DNA from: Zetaproteobacteria bacterium CG1_02_55_237
GTDB lineage: Bacteria > Pseudomonadota > Zetaproteobacteria > Mariprofundales > Mariprofundaceae
DNA: 64,000 nucleotides
Direction: 5' to 3'
NCBI GenBank assembly: GCA_001871195.1
Contig: MNXA01000038.1
Coordinates: forward strand, 1-64,000
Shown: positions 51,927 through 60,727 of the stretch, in pieces
Layout of the letters: the number at the start of each line of letters is the position of its first letter
Position numbering within the stretch: position 1 is the first letter of the stretch
The notes under the pieces: generated by a model
Told to the model about the DNA's origin: nothing
Databases searched by the model: none
Seen by the model: the letters and a program-made list of their open reading frames with translations, nothing else
Translations under genes and position numbers: made by a program

Positions 51927-52595
51927 ATGGCTAACCAGACCCTCGACCTCAACGACGAACTGTATCGCTACCTGCTGCATGTCGGCGTGCGCGAACCACA
52001 AGTGCTTATGGAATTACGCGAGGCAACTGAAGCCGAAGAAATGTCGGAGATGCGCTCAGCCCCCGAGCAGGGGCAATTCATGGCCCTGCTGCTCAAGCTG
52101 ATGGGGGCAAGCCGCGTGCTGGAAATAGGCACCTTTACCGGCTACGCCACACTGTGGATGGCACTGGCCCTGCCGCGCGACGGGGAGATCGTCACCTGCG
52201 ACGTTTCCGAACGCTGGACCTTTATCGCCCATCGTTTCTGGGAACAGGCCGGCGTGCAGGAGCGTATCCATCTGCATCTGCGTCCGGCCCTTGAAACCCT
52301 CGATGAGCTTCTGGAAAACGGGGCGGCCGCCTCCTTTGATTTCGCTTTTATTGATGCCGATAAGGAAAACTACAACGACTATTTCGAAGCCTGTCTGCAA
52401 CTGGTACGGCCGGGTGGCCTTATTGCCGTGGATAATACCCTGTGGGGCGGCAGCGTGGTGGATGAGAGCAATCATAAAGCCAGCACCGAGGCTATCCGCG
52501 CCTTCAATGAAAAAATGCGCGACGACCCGAGATTTGAGCTGTCCATGCTCCCCATCGCCGACGGCCTGACCCTGGCCATGAAAAATCACGTATGA
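51927..52595 (+). CDS. Class I SAM-dependent O-methyltransferase
   Basis: 222 residues. VLEIGTFTGYATLWMALALP is the SAM-binding loop, DFAFIDADKENY the Asp/metal site and GGLIAVDNTLWGG the third strand. This is the caffeoyl-CoA/catechol O-methyltransferase subfamily, which needs a divalent metal. The substrate is not evident. Lies 21 bases after the TudS-like gene and 20 bases before ubiA, so it may share their transcript. Confidence 0.88.
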   Translation: MANQTLDLNDELYRYLLHVGVREPQVLMELREATEAEEMSEMRSAPEQGQFMALLLKLMGASRVLEIGTFTGYATLWMALALPRDGEIVTCDVSERWTFIAHRFWEQAGVQERIHLHLRPALETLDELLENGAAASFDFAFIDADKENYNDYFEACLQLVRPGGLIAVDNTLWGGSVVDESNHKASTEAIRAFNEKMRDDPRFELSMLPIADGLTLAMKNHV

Positions 52596-52615
52596 TTTTG
52601 AAGATAGTCTGAACA

Positions 52616-53500
52616 ATGATGCCGGCTAGCCTGGAAGCTGTGTTAAAAGAACGGCTGAACATCTACGGTCGCCTGATGCGCGTGGACAAGCCCATCGGCA
52701 CCTATCTGGTTGCATGGCCGATGCTGTGGGCACTGTGGATGGCCGGCGCAGGACATCCCGATGCAGCCAATGTGCTCATCTTTCTGGCTGGCGCCTTCCT
52801 GATGCGCTCGGCAGGCTGTGTGATCAACGATTTTGCGGACAGGAAAATCGATCCACATGTCCAGCGCACCAGGGCGCGACCGCTGGCCGCCGGTGAAATA
52901 TCCTCGAAAGAAGCTCTGGCCCTGTTTGTTGCCCTCTGCCTGATCGCTTTCGCACTAGTACTGACCACCAACAGGCTGACCGTTCTCCTCTCCTTCGGCG
53001 CACTGGGCCTGGCCGCCCTTTACCCCTTCATGAAACGCTATACGCACTGGCCGCAGGTCTTCCTCGGTGCCGCCTTCGGCTGGTCCGTACCGATGGCCTT
53101 TGCCGCCCAGACAGGCGAAGTACCTATGGCCGCATGGCTGATCTTCGCCGCCAATATCTGCTGGGTGGTGGCCTACGATACGATGTATGCCATGGTGGAT
53201 CGCGACGACGACACGCGTATCGGGGTTAAATCCACGGCTATCCTGTTCGGTCGCTGGGATCGCCACATCATTGGCCTGTTTCAGTTGGGTTTTCTGGCGC
53301 TGATGCTTGTCACAGGATTAGCATTCGATCTTTCGATTGTGTATTACTTAGGACTGGGGGTAGCCACTGTCTTCGCCATCCACCATCAGCGCATGATTTA
53401 CCTGCGCCAGCGCGATGCCTGCTTCAAGGCCTTCCTCAACAACAATCTTCTGGGCGCCGCCGTTTTCATCGGACTGGTACTGAGCTACCTTATTTCATAG
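52616..53500 (+). CDS. ubiA: 4-hydroxybenzoate polyprenyltransferase
   Basis: Attaches the polyprenyl chain to 4-hydroxybenzoate in ubiquinone synthesis, in the inner membrane. 294 residues, eight or nine membrane segments; first Asp motif NDFADRKIDPHVQRTRARPL and second DTMYAMVDRDDDTRIG. A second in-frame ATG at 52619 is the alternative start. Confidence 0.93.
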   Translation: MMPASLEAVLKERLNIYGRLMRVDKPIGTYLVAWPMLWALWMAGAGHPDAANVLIFLAGAFLMRSAGCVINDFADRKIDPHVQRTRARPLAAGEISSKEALALFVALCLIAFALVLTTNRLTVLLSFGALGLAALYPFMKRYTHWPQVFLGAAFGWSVPMAFAAQTGEVPMAAWLIFAANICWVVAYDTMYAMVDRDDDTRIGVKSTAILFGRWDRHIIGLFQLGFLALMLVTGLAFDLSIVYYLGLGVATVFAIHHQRMIYLRQRDACFKAFLNNNLLGAAVFIGLVLSYLIS

Positions 53501-53524
53501 ACATTAAGCGCATTTATTTCGAAA

Positions 53525-53647
53525 AGTTCCAAGTGTGGCTGGATACAGAAGCGTGGAACTGTAAATATCTCCGAGGGAGACGACTCCTTTTCACATTATT
53601 CCCCAAGGACCTGCCTGATGCTGAGGCTTGCCACGAATCAAGCCTCA
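53525..53647. other. Structured intergenic region after ubiA
   Basis: Two stem-loops: agttcca / tggaact (53525-53531 with 53554-53560) and tgaggcttg / caagcctca (53622-53630 with 53639-53647). No T-run follows either. Could be an untranslated leader of the small gene at 53743 or a small RNA; no known riboswitch consensus was recognised. No other coding frame is convincing in 53501-53742. Confidence 0.35.
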
Positions 53648-53742
53648 TCTCTTCCAGGGTAAAATAAACAGGTGCAGTCGCCCAACCAAGATGCTATTTT
53701 TTTCATCAACAGAGTCGCCAACCTGGAATTCCGAGGCTGGGC

Positions 53743-53955
53743 ATGGGGATAACGCGCATGAACGAAAAGCGGAGAAGCGAAGAACGGAGAATCGGAGAGC
53801 GCAGGAGTGGACTTCGCAGCGAAGAAGGGCGCAGGAGAGAACTTCGCAGGAAAGAAGATAAGATTTACTGGGGCCAGCGAAAGGAAAGAAACCCCCATTT
53901 AGCCTTAATAGCACTCATACTTTTTGTTGTTCTGTCCTCTATATTCTTCTTTTAA
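53743..53955 (+). CDS. Small Arg-rich protein with C-terminal membrane anchor
   Basis: 70 residues (or 65 from the ATG at 53758). The N-terminal two thirds is arginine/glutamate-rich in a repeated RRSEERRIGERRSG-like pattern, then a single hydrophobic segment HLALIALILFVVLSSIFFF at the very end. The repeat pattern resembles the RRSGxDRR small proteins common in deltaproteobacteria. GAGG lies before the ATG. Function unknown, and the coding call rests on composition plus a membrane tail. Confidence 0.45.
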   Translation: MGITRMNEKRRSEERRIGERRSGLRSEEGRRRELRRKEDKIYWGQRKERNPHLALIALILFVVLSSIFFF

Positions 53956-54054
53956 ACCAACAATCGGGATACCTACTCTCCCCCCCACCTGACCTTGCTT
54001 ACATTATCAACTTCCAAAACCTGACTTCATTCCTTTGACTTAGATACCCTTGGC

Positions 54055-54474
54055 TTATTTATAAGCTCCCGTCAGGCGAAGAATCAGACCGGTGCCAACT
54101 CCCCACGCTCCGTTAATCAGAAATGCCGTAAGCAACAGGGGTGCATGCCAGCCGCCACCCATAGGCAGACCCTTCATGGGCATCACCACAATCAGGGCGA
54201 CCAGCGAGGGGGCAATGGCACCGAACAGGAAGGCTGCCAACCAGTAGCCGCCACCAGCCGGAAACGCCTTGTGGATGAATGCAAACAGAATACCCCAGAT
54301 TCCGCCCCAGAATGCCAGTGACAACACCGCCGGTATCCCGAATGGCTGGGTCGGATGCATATTAAAAGCCCCGAACGGTGCGATATGCGCCTGCCACAGC
54401 CCGAACACCGCAGCCTGATGGAACAGCAGCGTGGCAAAGAATCCTGCAGTAAATCCGAACAGTATCCGGCGCAT
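54055..54474 (-). CDS. Small multi-pass membrane protein of unknown function
   Basis: 139 residues from the ATG at 54474 (GGGGG eight bases upstream; ATG at 54480 is too close). Four membrane segments: FGFTAGFFATLLFHQAAVF, then VLSLAFWGGIWGILFAFIH, LAAFLFGAIAPSLVALIVV and LLLTAFLINGAWGVGTGLI. Residue pattern FHQ in helix 1 is conserved in similar proteins I have seen. Divergent from thiI across 136 bases. The open frame to 54612 runs into thiI and is not used. Confidence 0.72.
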   Translation of the reverse strand: MRRILFGFTAGFFATLLFHQAAVFGLWQAHIAPFGAFNMHPTQPFGIPAVLSLAFWGGIWGILFAFIHKAFPAGGGYWLAAFLFGAIAPSLVALIVVMPMKGLPMGGGWHAPLLLTAFLINGAWGVGTGLILRLTGAYK

Positions 54475-54610
54475 ATGCATATCCCCCTGATCGTTGGCAG
54501 CATGGCCGGAAAAAGGCTGTCGCCCGCCATTGGTGAAGTGAAAAATGCGCTTGTGATAGGGTGAAGTCAAACCGCTGCAAGGGAGAGGGGAAACGGATAG
54601 GGTGCCGCGC

Positions 54611-55783
54611 ATGGCAAAGATACTGTTTCATTTCGGCGAGATGTCGCTCAAGGGTAAGAACCGACGGCTGTTTGAAAAGCGCATGGCGCGCAATATCCGC
54701 GGGGCACTGAAAGGTGTGCTGCTGCCCGATGGTTTGCATCGCGAGTACGGGCGCATGGTGGCAGAGGTGACGGAGGTTTCCGACGCGCTGCTGGAACATA
54801 TCGCGCTGCTGCCCGGCGTACGCAATTTTTCTCTGGTGCATGAATCGGGACTGTCGCTTGAAGAAATGCAGGAAGCCGCCAGACAGGCGGTGCTGGCCGA
54901 CTACGGCGATAATGTGGCCGGCATCCCCTTCCGCGTCAGCGCAAAACGCAGTGACAAACGTTTTCCGCTCAAATCCATGGAAATCAATTACGAGGTCGGC
55001 GGCTTTCTGAAAACGCAGCTTGGCCTGAGTGTGAATCTGAAGCATCCGCAGATGGAAGTGCGCGTCGAGGTCGGTCTTGATGCTGCCTATATCTATACAC
55101 GCAAGATTGCCGGCATCGGCGGCCTGCCTGTCGGCACGTCGGGCAAGGGTGTTGTGCTTTTTTCCGGCGGCATCGATTCCCCGGTAGCGGCATATTCGAT
55201 GATGAAACGTGGCATGAGCGCCACCTTGGTGCACTGCTACAACAGCACTATCAACCGCGACTTTGCCAAGATCAAGGATCTGGCGCGCCAACTGTCGCGT
55301 TATCAGGGGCATGTGAAACTGTATCTGGTTGATCTGGAGGAATTCCAGCGTCATGCCATTGCCATGGTGCCACCTGAATACCGCATGATTATCTACAAGC
55401 GGCAGATGATTCGCGAAGGTGCGAAAATCGCAGAGAAAATCCATGCGCAGGCCCTGATCACCGGCGATTCGCTGGGTCAGGTAGCCAGTCAGACACTAGC
55501 CAATATTCAGGCGATTTACGATGCCAGCCCGATTCCCCTGCTCTCGCCGCTGATCGCCTCCGATAAGGAAGAAATCATCGCCCTTGCCCGGCGTATCGGG
55601 ACATTTGATATATCGACCGAGGAATACTGCGACATCTGCTCCTTCCTGATTGCCAAGCATCCGGAAACCCACGGCCGGCGATCGAGGGTGGCGCAACTGG
55701 AAGCGCACCTGCCCATCGACAGCATCGATAGCCCGGTGAAGATGCACATCTTTGACGACGGCGAGGAAGCAGCGCAGGTTTGA
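54611..55783 (+). CDS. thiI: tRNA 4-thiouridine synthase ThiI
   Basis: 390 residues: NFLD/THUMP domain (residues ~1-165) then the PP-loop ATPase SGGIDSPVAAYSMMKRG. It makes s4U8 in tRNA and can supply sulfur for thiamine. It lacks the C-terminal rhodanese domain of E. coli ThiI (482 aa), so the sulfur must come by another route, as in other short ThiI proteins; two cysteines in YCDICSF (near residue 340) remain. Start at ATG 54611; the in-frame GTG at 54602 is possible. Confidence 0.92.
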   Translation: MAKILFHFGEMSLKGKNRRLFEKRMARNIRGALKGVLLPDGLHREYGRMVAEVTEVSDALLEHIALLPGVRNFSLVHESGLSLEEMQEAARQAVLADYGDNVAGIPFRVSAKRSDKRFPLKSMEINYEVGGFLKTQLGLSVNLKHPQMEVRVEVGLDAAYIYTRKIAGIGGLPVGTSGKGVVLFSGGIDSPVAAYSMMKRGMSATLVHCYNSTINRDFAKIKDLARQLSRYQGHVKLYLVDLEEFQRHAIAMVPPEYRMIIYKRQMIREGAKIAEKIHAQALITGDSLGQVASQTLANIQAIYDASPIPLLSPLIASDKEEIIALARRIGTFDISTEEYCDICSFLIAKHPETHGRRSRVAQLEAHLPIDSIDSPVKMHIFDDGEEAAQV

Positions 55784-55829
55784 GCTTAGCCATAACGCAC
55801 TGCATTCCCGATCAGGGAAAGGGGGCATC

Positions 55830-56720
55830 ATGATCCGTCTTGTTTATGTCAGCCTTGCCACCAAGCCTTTGGAAGAAAAGGAACTGTTGCAACTGCTGGG
55901 GACATGCCGGAGCAATAACACCGAGCAGGGCATCACAGGCCAGATGATTTATACCGAAGGCACCTTCATGCAGGTGCTGGAAGGGCCACAGGCCGCAGTC
56001 GACGCAACCTTTGCGCGCATCAAAAAGGATACCCGCCACCACAACATCACCCTGATCGAACGCGTCAATATCGACGAAAGGCAGTTCAGCGAATGGAGCA
56101 TGGGATTTAAATCCCTCACCCGCGAACAGATGCAGGATATCGAAGGCTTCAACTACCATTTAGAAGATGATGTAAAAGGCAAGGCCGGCCCCTATGCCAA
56201 TCAGCTATTTGTCAGCGAACTAATGAAGTTTGTGAAGAACCAGTATGTCTCCGAAATGTCGCGCGAAGTCCTCACCCTGAAACGGAATGACAAATCCCTG
56301 ATGGGCTACCTGAACAATATGGTGCGCTATATCGTCATGGCCCTTGCCGTGCTGATGGCATTTGTCGTGCTATGCGGTGTGGTACTGATAGCCATCGAAC
56401 TGTACGCAACCCTCAGGGATTCTCCGCAAACCCTGCTAAGCATTAGTGGCATCACCTCGACCTTCGCCTCCTTCCTGGCCGTGCTTATTGCCATCGATAT
56501 CTTTATCAATATCTCACTGTATGTCCGACAGCATGTGATTGCCGTGCGTCTGGTCGTTGCCACGGCGCTGATGGCTGTTGCGCGAAAGATCATCGTGCTG
56601 GACTTTGCCGGTATCGAGCCGATTCAGGTGCTCGCCATGGCCGCCATCGTGGCAGCTCTCGGCTTCAGTTATTACTTCCTGTCGCGACTGAAATCCGATC
56701 AGGTGGTAGAACATGACTGA
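55830..56720 (+). CDS. BLUF photoreceptor fused to a PsiE-like membrane domain
   Basis: 296 residues. Residues 1-95 are a BLUF blue-light (FAD) domain: Tyr6 (RLVYVS), Asn30 and ITGQMIY, Gln48 (FMQVLEG), and Trp89 in FSEWSMGF; the residues that form the flavin H-bond network are all there. After a charged linker (110-165) come about four membrane helices, whose end ([18 protein letters not shown]) matches the PsiE family. PsiE-type proteins are phosphate-starvation-inducible and of unknown job. GGGGG precedes the ATG. Overlaps the msrB remnant by eight bases. Confidence 0.85.
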   Translation: MIRLVYVSLATKPLEEKELLQLLGTCRSNNTEQGITGQMIYTEGTFMQVLEGPQAAVDATFARIKKDTRHHNITLIERVNIDERQFSEWSMGFKSLTREQMQDIEGFNYHLEDDVKGKAGPYANQLFVSELMKFVKNQYVSEMSREVLTLKRNDKSLMGYLNNMVRYIVMALAVLMAFVVLCGVVLIAIELYATLRDSPQTLLSISGITSTFASFLAVLIAIDIFINISLYVRQHVIAVRLVVATALMAVARKIIVLDFAGIEPIQVLAMAAIVAALGFSYYFLSRLKSDQVVEHD

Positions 56721-57108
56721 ACATATCCATAAAACAGAACATGAATGGAAGACGGAGCTTAGTGAAGAGCAGTTCCGCGTCTGCCGCAAGAAGGGAACGG
56801 AACGCGCCTTCACCGGAGCTTACTGGGATAAGCACCAAGAGGGGATTTACTGCTGCGCCTGCTGCGACACGGAGCTTTTTGCCAGCGGCGACAAATTCGA
56901 TTCCGGCACCGGTTGGCCGAGTTACGTATGACCGGTGAACGACACAGCCATCGCTTACCATGAGGATCGCAGCCTGTTCAGCAAAAGAACCGAGGTGGTC
57001 TGCGCTGCATGCGAGGCACATCTTGGGCACGTGTTCGACGATGGCCCGGCCCCGACCGGCAAACGCTACTGCATCAACTCAGCTTCCCTGAGCTTTAAAC
57101 CTGAATAA
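56713..57108 (+). pseudogene. msrB: Peptide methionine-R-sulfoxide reductase interrupted by in-frame TGA
   Basis: Reading through, the 132 codons form a full MsrB: CCACC (zinc CxxC), [10 protein letters not shown], then [12 protein letters not shown] (second CxxC), [16 protein letters not shown] with the catalytic Cys. Codon 73 (56929-56931) is TGA, right after GWPSYV, where homologues have a polar residue (Gln/Glu/Lys type). TGA is not at the catalytic site, so selenocysteine is unlikely though not excluded. The first part ends at 56931. A CGA-to-TGA mutation or a sequencing error would explain it. Overlaps the BLUF gene. Confidence 0.8.
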
Positions 57109-57143
57109 GCAGGCCAGAACACAAAGCATTCCTGAACCAAAAA

Positions 57144-57926
57144 CTACTGGAAATTAAGCTTGAGCATCTTGCCGCCGGTTTGTTCGGCGATGGTTTTATA
57201 GGCAAAAATCGTTTCGGAATCGTTGATGCCCAGCGGCAGGGTGAACACCGGTGCTGGAATTTCATGATACCCGACGCTATCGGTCGGGGGTTCATCGCCG
57301 ATCAGCATATAGGCACTGGGTATCGGCGCATTCTTGGCAATGTCGCGAAAGGCATGCCCGACGGTCTCCTCAGAACCGACAAACGGGGCACTCTGCATCA
57401 GGTTGTCGAACATCGCGCCCATGGAGCCGGTAAAAGTGCCGGTTTTCAAATCGGCATACCAGCTGACACCTGACAGGTGCTTGCCGGAACGAATAGCTAT
57501 CACACGCAGCACCGGGATCAGAAAGGTGGTTACCCCGTGCATGGAGCCTGTGGCATCAACCACCAGATGCAGCTCATTGCCCGGCAGGTCTTTCAGGCCC
57601 TGGATGAACATATCGAAATCGCGCTTACCCTTCCCGTCTGACAAGCCGGCACTGGCCAGGACCTTGTCCATCTGCTCCTTCACATCCTTGCCGGCAAGCT
57701 CGTTCATCTCCTCCTGCAACTGTTTGTTGCGCTGCTCGGTCTGGGCCAGCTTCTCGCGTAACTGCTCCACTTCCTGCCTGTCCAACTCCGATTCGCCGCC
57801 ACCCTGCAATTGGGCATTCACCAGAATCAGCGCGAAGAGAAAGATGAACGCTGCCAGCATGAGCAGCGCCATATCAGAGAATATCTCATAGAAGTTATCC
57901 GGTGAGGGGTCGCGACGTCTGCGCAT
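57144..57926 (-). CDS. MotB-like membrane protein with vWA domain
   Basis: 260 residues. One membrane helix near the N-terminus (residues ~18-37) preceded by DNFYEIFSDM, where Asp18 corresponds to the proton-carrying Asp of MotB/ExbD. A coiled coil (~48-90) follows. Then a von Willebrand A domain begins at LHLVVDATGSM (MIDAS residues Asp124, Thr126, Ser128) and runs to the end. No OmpA/peptidoglycan-binding domain is present, unlike MotB or ZorB. Its stop is the last feature of the operon. Gene order gpmI - MotA-like - this gene, 15 bases apart from the MotA-like gene. Confidence 0.82.
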   Translation of the reverse strand: MRRRRDPSPDNFYEIFSDMALLMLAAFIFLFALILVNAQLQGGGESELDRQEVEQLREKLAQTEQRNKQLQEEMNELAGKDVKEQMDKVLASAGLSDGKGKRDFDMFIQGLKDLPGNELHLVVDATGSMHGVTTFLIPVLRVIAIRSGKHLSGVSWYADLKTGTFTGSMGAMFDNLMQSAPFVGSEETVGHAFRDIAKNAPIPSAYMLIGDEPPTDSVGYHEIPAPVFTLPLGINDSETIFAYKTIAEQTGGKMLKLNFQ

Positions 57927-57941
57927 GCCAGAGCCCCTGAA

Positions 57942-58931
57942 CTAATTCCGGAAGCGGGCAAACACGCGATTGAGAAAACCTGGGCGAACGCTTAATGCAT
58001 AACGGGCATGCCCGACGGCCAACTGGCGAATCGGGTCATCCTCAGCAAGTTCTTTCAACTCGTGGTACATAAGCCCGGCCTCTTCCCTCAGACCAATCAT
58101 CTCCTTGCGACTGGCCTGCATGGCAAGGTGAAGCAATTCCATACGCTGGCTCAGTTGCCCCACGCTGGCATCCAAAGCGCGAAGATCACGATCATCACTG
58201 GGTTCCAGGTCGGCCGCTGCATACACCAGATAGGTTCGTATCATCAGATCCTGCAGACCATTGACCGATGCATCGGTAATCCATGAGAACACACGCAGCA
58301 GCACACCGCCAAGTACCGAGCCCATCAGGGTGGTATAAAAGGCTACGCCCATGCCATTCATGGCAGTACGCAGACCATCCACCAGCAGACTCTGATCAAT
58401 GCCCAGCGCGCCCAGCGCGCCGTGCAGGCCATTCATGGTGATGGTCATGCCGAGCACTGTGCCGATCAAACCGAGGGTAATCATCAGATTGCCCAGCAGA
58501 CCGACAAACTGGCTTGTGCGATGTTGGGCTGAAAATTCCACATCGACCAGCGACTCGACATCGACGCGTCCATTGCGTTCGGCAATCGTGCGCAAGGCAT
58601 CAGTGAACCGGTCCACGATATGGCGACCACCGCGCAGGGTCACACCGGCAAGGCCTTTCTTCATCACCATCGCCTCGATCTTGTAGGCACGGAACCATTC
58701 CGCCGTCATCCGCATGGCCTGCATGAAACTGACCGCCACACCGAGCACGAACATGCCGAGAATAATCCAGGTGATGCGCGTGGAATCATTCTGAACAAAC
58801 CCAATCACATTGGCCTTGCTGTACAACATGGCGAACACAGTCAGGGATGAAATGCACCAACCCATCCACAGCGCAAAGGTTCTGAGTGCCCGTTGATCGG
58901 CGGCCCGTTGGACGGTGTTTTTCGATGACAT
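57942..58931 (-). CDS. MotA/TolQ/ExbB-type proton channel protein
   Basis: 329 residues, about four membrane segments (residues ~20-38, 53-72, 140-165, 185-210), with the channel motif MITLGLIGTVLGMTITMN as in TolQ/ExbB/MotA. The cytoplasmic region between helices 2 and 3 (~75-135) is basic. It starts directly at the end of the gpmI stop (TGAATG). With the vWA/MotB-like partner it should form an ion-driven stator-like complex. Job unknown; the soluble partner recognised by the vWA domain is not in view. Confidence 0.85.
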   Translation of the reverse strand: MSSKNTVQRAADQRALRTFALWMGWCISSLTVFAMLYSKANVIGFVQNDSTRITWIILGMFVLGVAVSFMQAMRMTAEWFRAYKIEAMVMKKGLAGVTLRGGRHIVDRFTDALRTIAERNGRVDVESLVDVEFSAQHRTSQFVGLLGNLMITLGLIGTVLGMTITMNGLHGALGALGIDQSLLVDGLRTAMNGMGVAFYTTLMGSVLGGVLLRVFSWITDASVNGLQDLMIRTYLVYAAADLEPSDDRDLRALDASVGQLSQRMELLHLAMQASRKEMIGLREEAGLMYHELKELAEDDPIRQLAVGHARYALSVRPGFLNRVFARFRN

Positions 58932-60596
58932 TCAGATATCTCCCTTCGGCTCGATCAAGGATGGCTGCAATTCGCCCGGCGCAATGTGACCGAGCATATT
59001 CAGCATCGTCGCTGCAATATGCGACAGCCCGGGGGTGGTATAAACATTACCATCCACTGGCTGACGCAGGGTATAGCTGCCGTCAAATTCGGCATCAAAA
59101 AGAATGCAGGGCACCGGATTAAGCGAATGCCGGGTGGAAGGCTCGTCACCATGGCCGTTAGATACGCGCATCTCCTCGGCATTGCCATGATCGGCCGTAA
59201 TCAGGGCGCAGCCACCAACTGCCTGCAAGGCATCAACGATGCGGCCAACGGCAGCATCCACAACTTCAATGGCAGCTATCGCCGGCTCCAAGTGACCACA
59301 GTGGCCGACCATATCGGCATTGGCGAAATTAATCAGGCCGAAACCATGCTTGCCTGCTGCTATCAGTTCTACTGCCTTATCGGCAATCTCTTTCGCCTTC
59401 ATGGCGGGGGCATCCGCAAAGGTCACGCCCTTGTCGGACGGAATCAGGATGTAGTCTTCCATGCTCTTATCGAGAGGTTCACGGTAACCGCCGTTAAAGA
59501 AAAAGGTAACGTGCGGATATTTCTGCGTCTCGGTCAAACGGAACTGTCTGATGCCAAGCTCAAGCAGGCGTCTGCCCAATGGATTCGCAACCTTGGTCGG
59601 GCCCATCAACTGCCGTGTCGGAAGATCGCGATCTTCATCATAGACCATCATGCCGGCATAAAGGACATCCGGGCCGCGCCCCTCTTTCCCGCCCCGATCA
59701 AAACCATCGAAATCATCCAACTCAAAGGCCTCGGTAATTTCAATAGCGCGATCGCCACGGAAATTCATCATCACCACAGCATCGCCATCGCTCACCGTTC
59801 CTACTGGCTTGTCTGCCGCATCGACAATAACAAACCCGGGAAGATCCTGATCCACAATGCCGGGGGTTTCAGCCCTGAAGTGATCAAGCGCTGCCTGCAT
59901 CGAGGCAAAGCGATGTTCTCCCTGGCCATACACCATCAGCTTCCAACCAGCCCCTACCTTCAACCAGTCATGGTCACGATCCATAATGATACGCTCGCGT
60001 CCACCACCGGAGGCAAATGCATAGTCAAAACCATCATGGCCGTTGATGCAGGCGAACAACTTTTCCAGCATCGCAATATACTTCTGGGCGCTCTGGATAC
60101 CGACATCCCGGCCATCAAGCAGGGCATGCACACGCAAGCGCTGCACACCGGATTCGAATGCGTGATTGATCACGGCACGGAAATGTTCGATATGGGAATG
60201 GATATTGCCATCGGAGAGTAGGCCGAACAGGTGTACACAAGCGCCTGTCAAACCACGCTCGATCACTGCCTTCAGGGCCTCCGACTCGAAAAATGAGCCA
60301 TCATCAATAGCCTTGTTGATACGTGTCGGACCCTGATCAAGAATCTGACCTGCGCCCATGGTCAGGTGGCCAACCTCGGAACCGCCAAGATCTTTGCTCG
60401 ACGTCAGGCCGACAAAGGCACCGTGGGTCATCAGCCGGGTATGCGGATAATCTTTCCACAGGCGATCAAAAACAGGTGTATGCGCTCTGGCAATGGCATC
60501 TTCAGGCCCGCCCGAACCTATTCCCCATCCGTCCATGATGATAAGCAGTGCCGGGGAGCGTCCGGCAAAATGTTGTTCTATAGGCTTACTCGACAT
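58932..60596 (-). CDS. gpmI: 2,3-bisphosphoglycerate-independent phosphoglycerate mutase
   Basis: Interconverts 3- and 2-phosphoglycerate, metal dependent (Mn). 554 residues, longer than the usual ~510, of the alkaline phosphatase superfamily: IIMDGWGIG, DLGGSEVGHLTMGAG with the catalytic Ser, HSHIEH, LLDGRDVG, GGGRERIIMDRDHDW, NFRGDRAIEI, NFANADMVGHCG, LITADHGNAEEM. The extra length is in the middle (~225-320). Head of the operon with the MotA-like and vWA genes; whether expression is shared is unknown. Confidence 0.94.
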   Translation of the reverse strand: MSSKPIEQHFAGRSPALLIIMDGWGIGSGGPEDAIARAHTPVFDRLWKDYPHTRLMTHGAFVGLTSSKDLGGSEVGHLTMGAGQILDQGPTRINKAIDDGSFFESEALKAVIERGLTGACVHLFGLLSDGNIHSHIEHFRAVINHAFESGVQRLRVHALLDGRDVGIQSAQKYIAMLEKLFACINGHDGFDYAFASGGGRERIIMDRDHDWLKVGAGWKLMVYGQGEHRFASMQAALDHFRAETPGIVDQDLPGFVIVDAADKPVGTVSDGDAVVMMNFRGDRAIEITEAFELDDFDGFDRGGKEGRGPDVLYAGMMVYDEDRDLPTRQLMGPTKVANPLGRRLLELGIRQFRLTETQKYPHVTFFFNGGYREPLDKSMEDYILIPSDKGVTFADAPAMKAKEIADKAVELIAAGKHGFGLINFANADMVGHCGHLEPAIAAIEVVDAAVGRIVDALQAVGGCALITADHGNAEEMRVSNGHGDEPSTRHSLNPVPCILFDAEFDGSYTLRQPVDGNVYTTPGLSHIAATMLNMLGHIAPGELQPSLIEPKGDI

Positions 60597-60671
60597 TATT
60601 ACTCCACTCTTGGTACCTGAAAAACTTTGCGATTATACGGAAAATCCAGTCAATGCCTACAGATTTTCAGG

Positions 60672-60704
60672 AAAAAAAAAGCCCGGACAGTTTCCCGCCG
60701 GGCT
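60672..60704 (-). terminator. Strong terminator of the small membrane gene at 60728
   Basis: On the minus strand agcccgg - 11-base loop - ccgggct followed by nine T. It is 23 bases past the stop of the 36-residue gene, which supports that gene being real. The 75 bases between this and gpmI hold only the gpmI promoter region. Confidence 0.88.
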
Positions 60705-60727
60705 GAATTTTGTCTGGCTTGAATGAC

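Noticed and set aside
53525-53647. c-di-GMP or other riboswitch
   Set aside because: Stem-loops are present but the conserved bases of the classes I know are not.
56713-57108. msrB as a selenoprotein
   Set aside because: The TGA is not at the catalytic position, which is a normal Cys (RYCINS), and no SECIS-like hairpin stands out after it.
57144-58931. MotA/vWA pair as flagellar motor or a Zorya defence system
   Set aside because: No flagellar genes and no ZorC/D/E-like helicase or nuclease next to it; only the stator-like architecture is shared.
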